The translations under genes were made by a program, and so were the position numbers. From Lacipirellulaceae bacterium (GTDB lineage Bacteria; Planctomycetota; Planctomycetia; Pirellulales; Lacipirellulaceae): 64,000 nt of DNA. Below the pieces are notes generated by a model. It worked only from the letters and a program-made list of their open reading frames with translations. It did no database searches and was not told where the DNA came from. This document shows positions 63,330-64,000 of the stretch, in pieces. Location: positions 62,001 to 126,000 of the forward strand of contig JAVJRG010000013.1 of assembly GCA_040218535.1 (NCBI GenBank), given 5' to 3'. How positions within the stretch are numbered: the first letter of the stretch is position 1; each line of letters begins with the position of its first letter.

Positions 63330-64000
63330 GTTGATTCGCTCCGAATCTTATATCCAGTAATAGATAGCCTCGGTTGTCCAGTGAATATACTCGATAACCA
63401 CCAAGTGTCTAGTTTTTGTTGCCAAGACAGGCAGGATGAATTCGGTCCTTTGCTCAAACTCAATCAATGTTACCTAACTTAGAAACCTAACCTCGCCTTA
63501 TGCCAGACCTGAATGAAGAAAACCTAATCGACAGTCGCCTGTATTGCTTCGTTATCTACTCGGTCGCAAGTGACTGAGAGGTCATGACTCAAGCAGAGTT
63601 TTGGTTGGATAGACGGCTCCTTGGCGGCTCATGACCGAAAGGGTGACCAAACTATGACGAACAATTGAACCAACCGTTCTCCCAAGTGCATAGCTCACCC
63701 CAGCTAAATGTTCTCAAAGTCGACGCGCCCGTTATGACTGGATGACCGGGAGGCTACCCACTTGCCGTTGGCAACTACACAAGATGGAATCTTTCAGAGT
63801 GCGTTTCAAACGTCAAGGATTAGCTCTCAACAGAACTCGGCATGGAAGAAACTGCAGCTGTCACCCATGACGAAGGGAAATCACACTCGCAATGCCTTGC
63901 CGATGCAGGAGCAATTCAATCGTTATCATCAAGATCTGTACTGGTATAGAAGGAGGTCCAAACAGGAACGTGATCCGACTGGTTTAAGATGTACTCAATC
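63330..64000. other. Intergenic stretch at the window edge
   Basis: No credible coding frame, RNA gene or long repeat is seen in 670 bases; only frames of about 25 codons such as that at 63500 appear. The left part presumably holds the tyrosinase promoter. Confidence 0.6.

Overview
The window reads as a chromosomal segment of a planctomycete, probably of the Pirellulales/Lacipirellulaceae type. Lineage clues are a giant surface protein whose N-terminus carries the planctomycetal LEPRQMLAA motif, a PEP-CTERM exoprotein, a cysteine-rich planctomycete-style outer-membrane porin, a Tll0287-like (DUF3365) haem lipoprotein, and nitrate-assimilation genes with unusual membrane and haem fusions. The assignment is inference; no rRNA gene is present.

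Region 1 (1-17.4 kb, + strand) is one long nitrogen-oxyanion cluster. It encodes an ABC transporter (coiled-coil permease plus two ATPases), a protein built of three degenerate GAF-like units, a DmsB-DmsC-type iron-sulfur/membrane-anchor fusion, a NasA-type molybdopterin nitrate reductase, a NirA-type sirohaem nitrite reductase, an Fe-S/FAD/NADPH reductase, a NirB-N-like flavoprotein fused to a [2Fe-2S] domain and a His-rich membrane domain, an 11-haem cytochrome c, two mono-haem lipoproteins and a globin. The apparent logic is uptake of nitrate, quinol-linked reduction to nitrite, siroenzyme reduction to ammonium, and NO or nitrite handling by the haem proteins. A bidirectional terminator separates this run from a convergent porin gene.

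Region 2 (19.4-29.1 kb, - strand) is a peptide-ligase-type cluster: a circularly permuted ATP-grasp gene translationally coupled to an alpha-E gene, a transglutaminase-DUF2126 protein, an ATP-grasp/alpha-E fusion and a second transglutaminase. Upstream lie a tRNA-Leu(CAA) with a poorly paired acceptor stem and its terminator, then a gene-poor stretch holding a tRNA 3' fragment.

Region 3 (30.1-51.3 kb) holds a PEP-CTERM protein, gene-poor DNA with an inverted repeat, and one 17.9-kb gene for a 5,978-residue surface protein. The protein has, in order, a LEPR motif, a polymorphic-outer-membrane-like beta-helix, RTX repeats, a golvesin/cadherin-like section, about 18 tandem Ig-like modules, a Gly/Ser/Asn-rich section and a C-terminal domain resembling an ADP-ribosyltransferase toxin. 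A 101-residue CxxC protein is encoded 1 nt downstream and looks like its immunity protein. This toxin-tipped giant adhesin is the most striking system here.

Region 4 (51.3-64 kb) is regulatory and accessory: a REC-first histidine kinase with a NarL-type regulator, divergent from the giant gene; a GAF histidine kinase with a stand-alone receiver, convergent with two unrecognised genes and visibly more AT-rich than region 1; and a secreted tyrosinase plus subtilisin-like protease pair. The last 670 bases show no gene.
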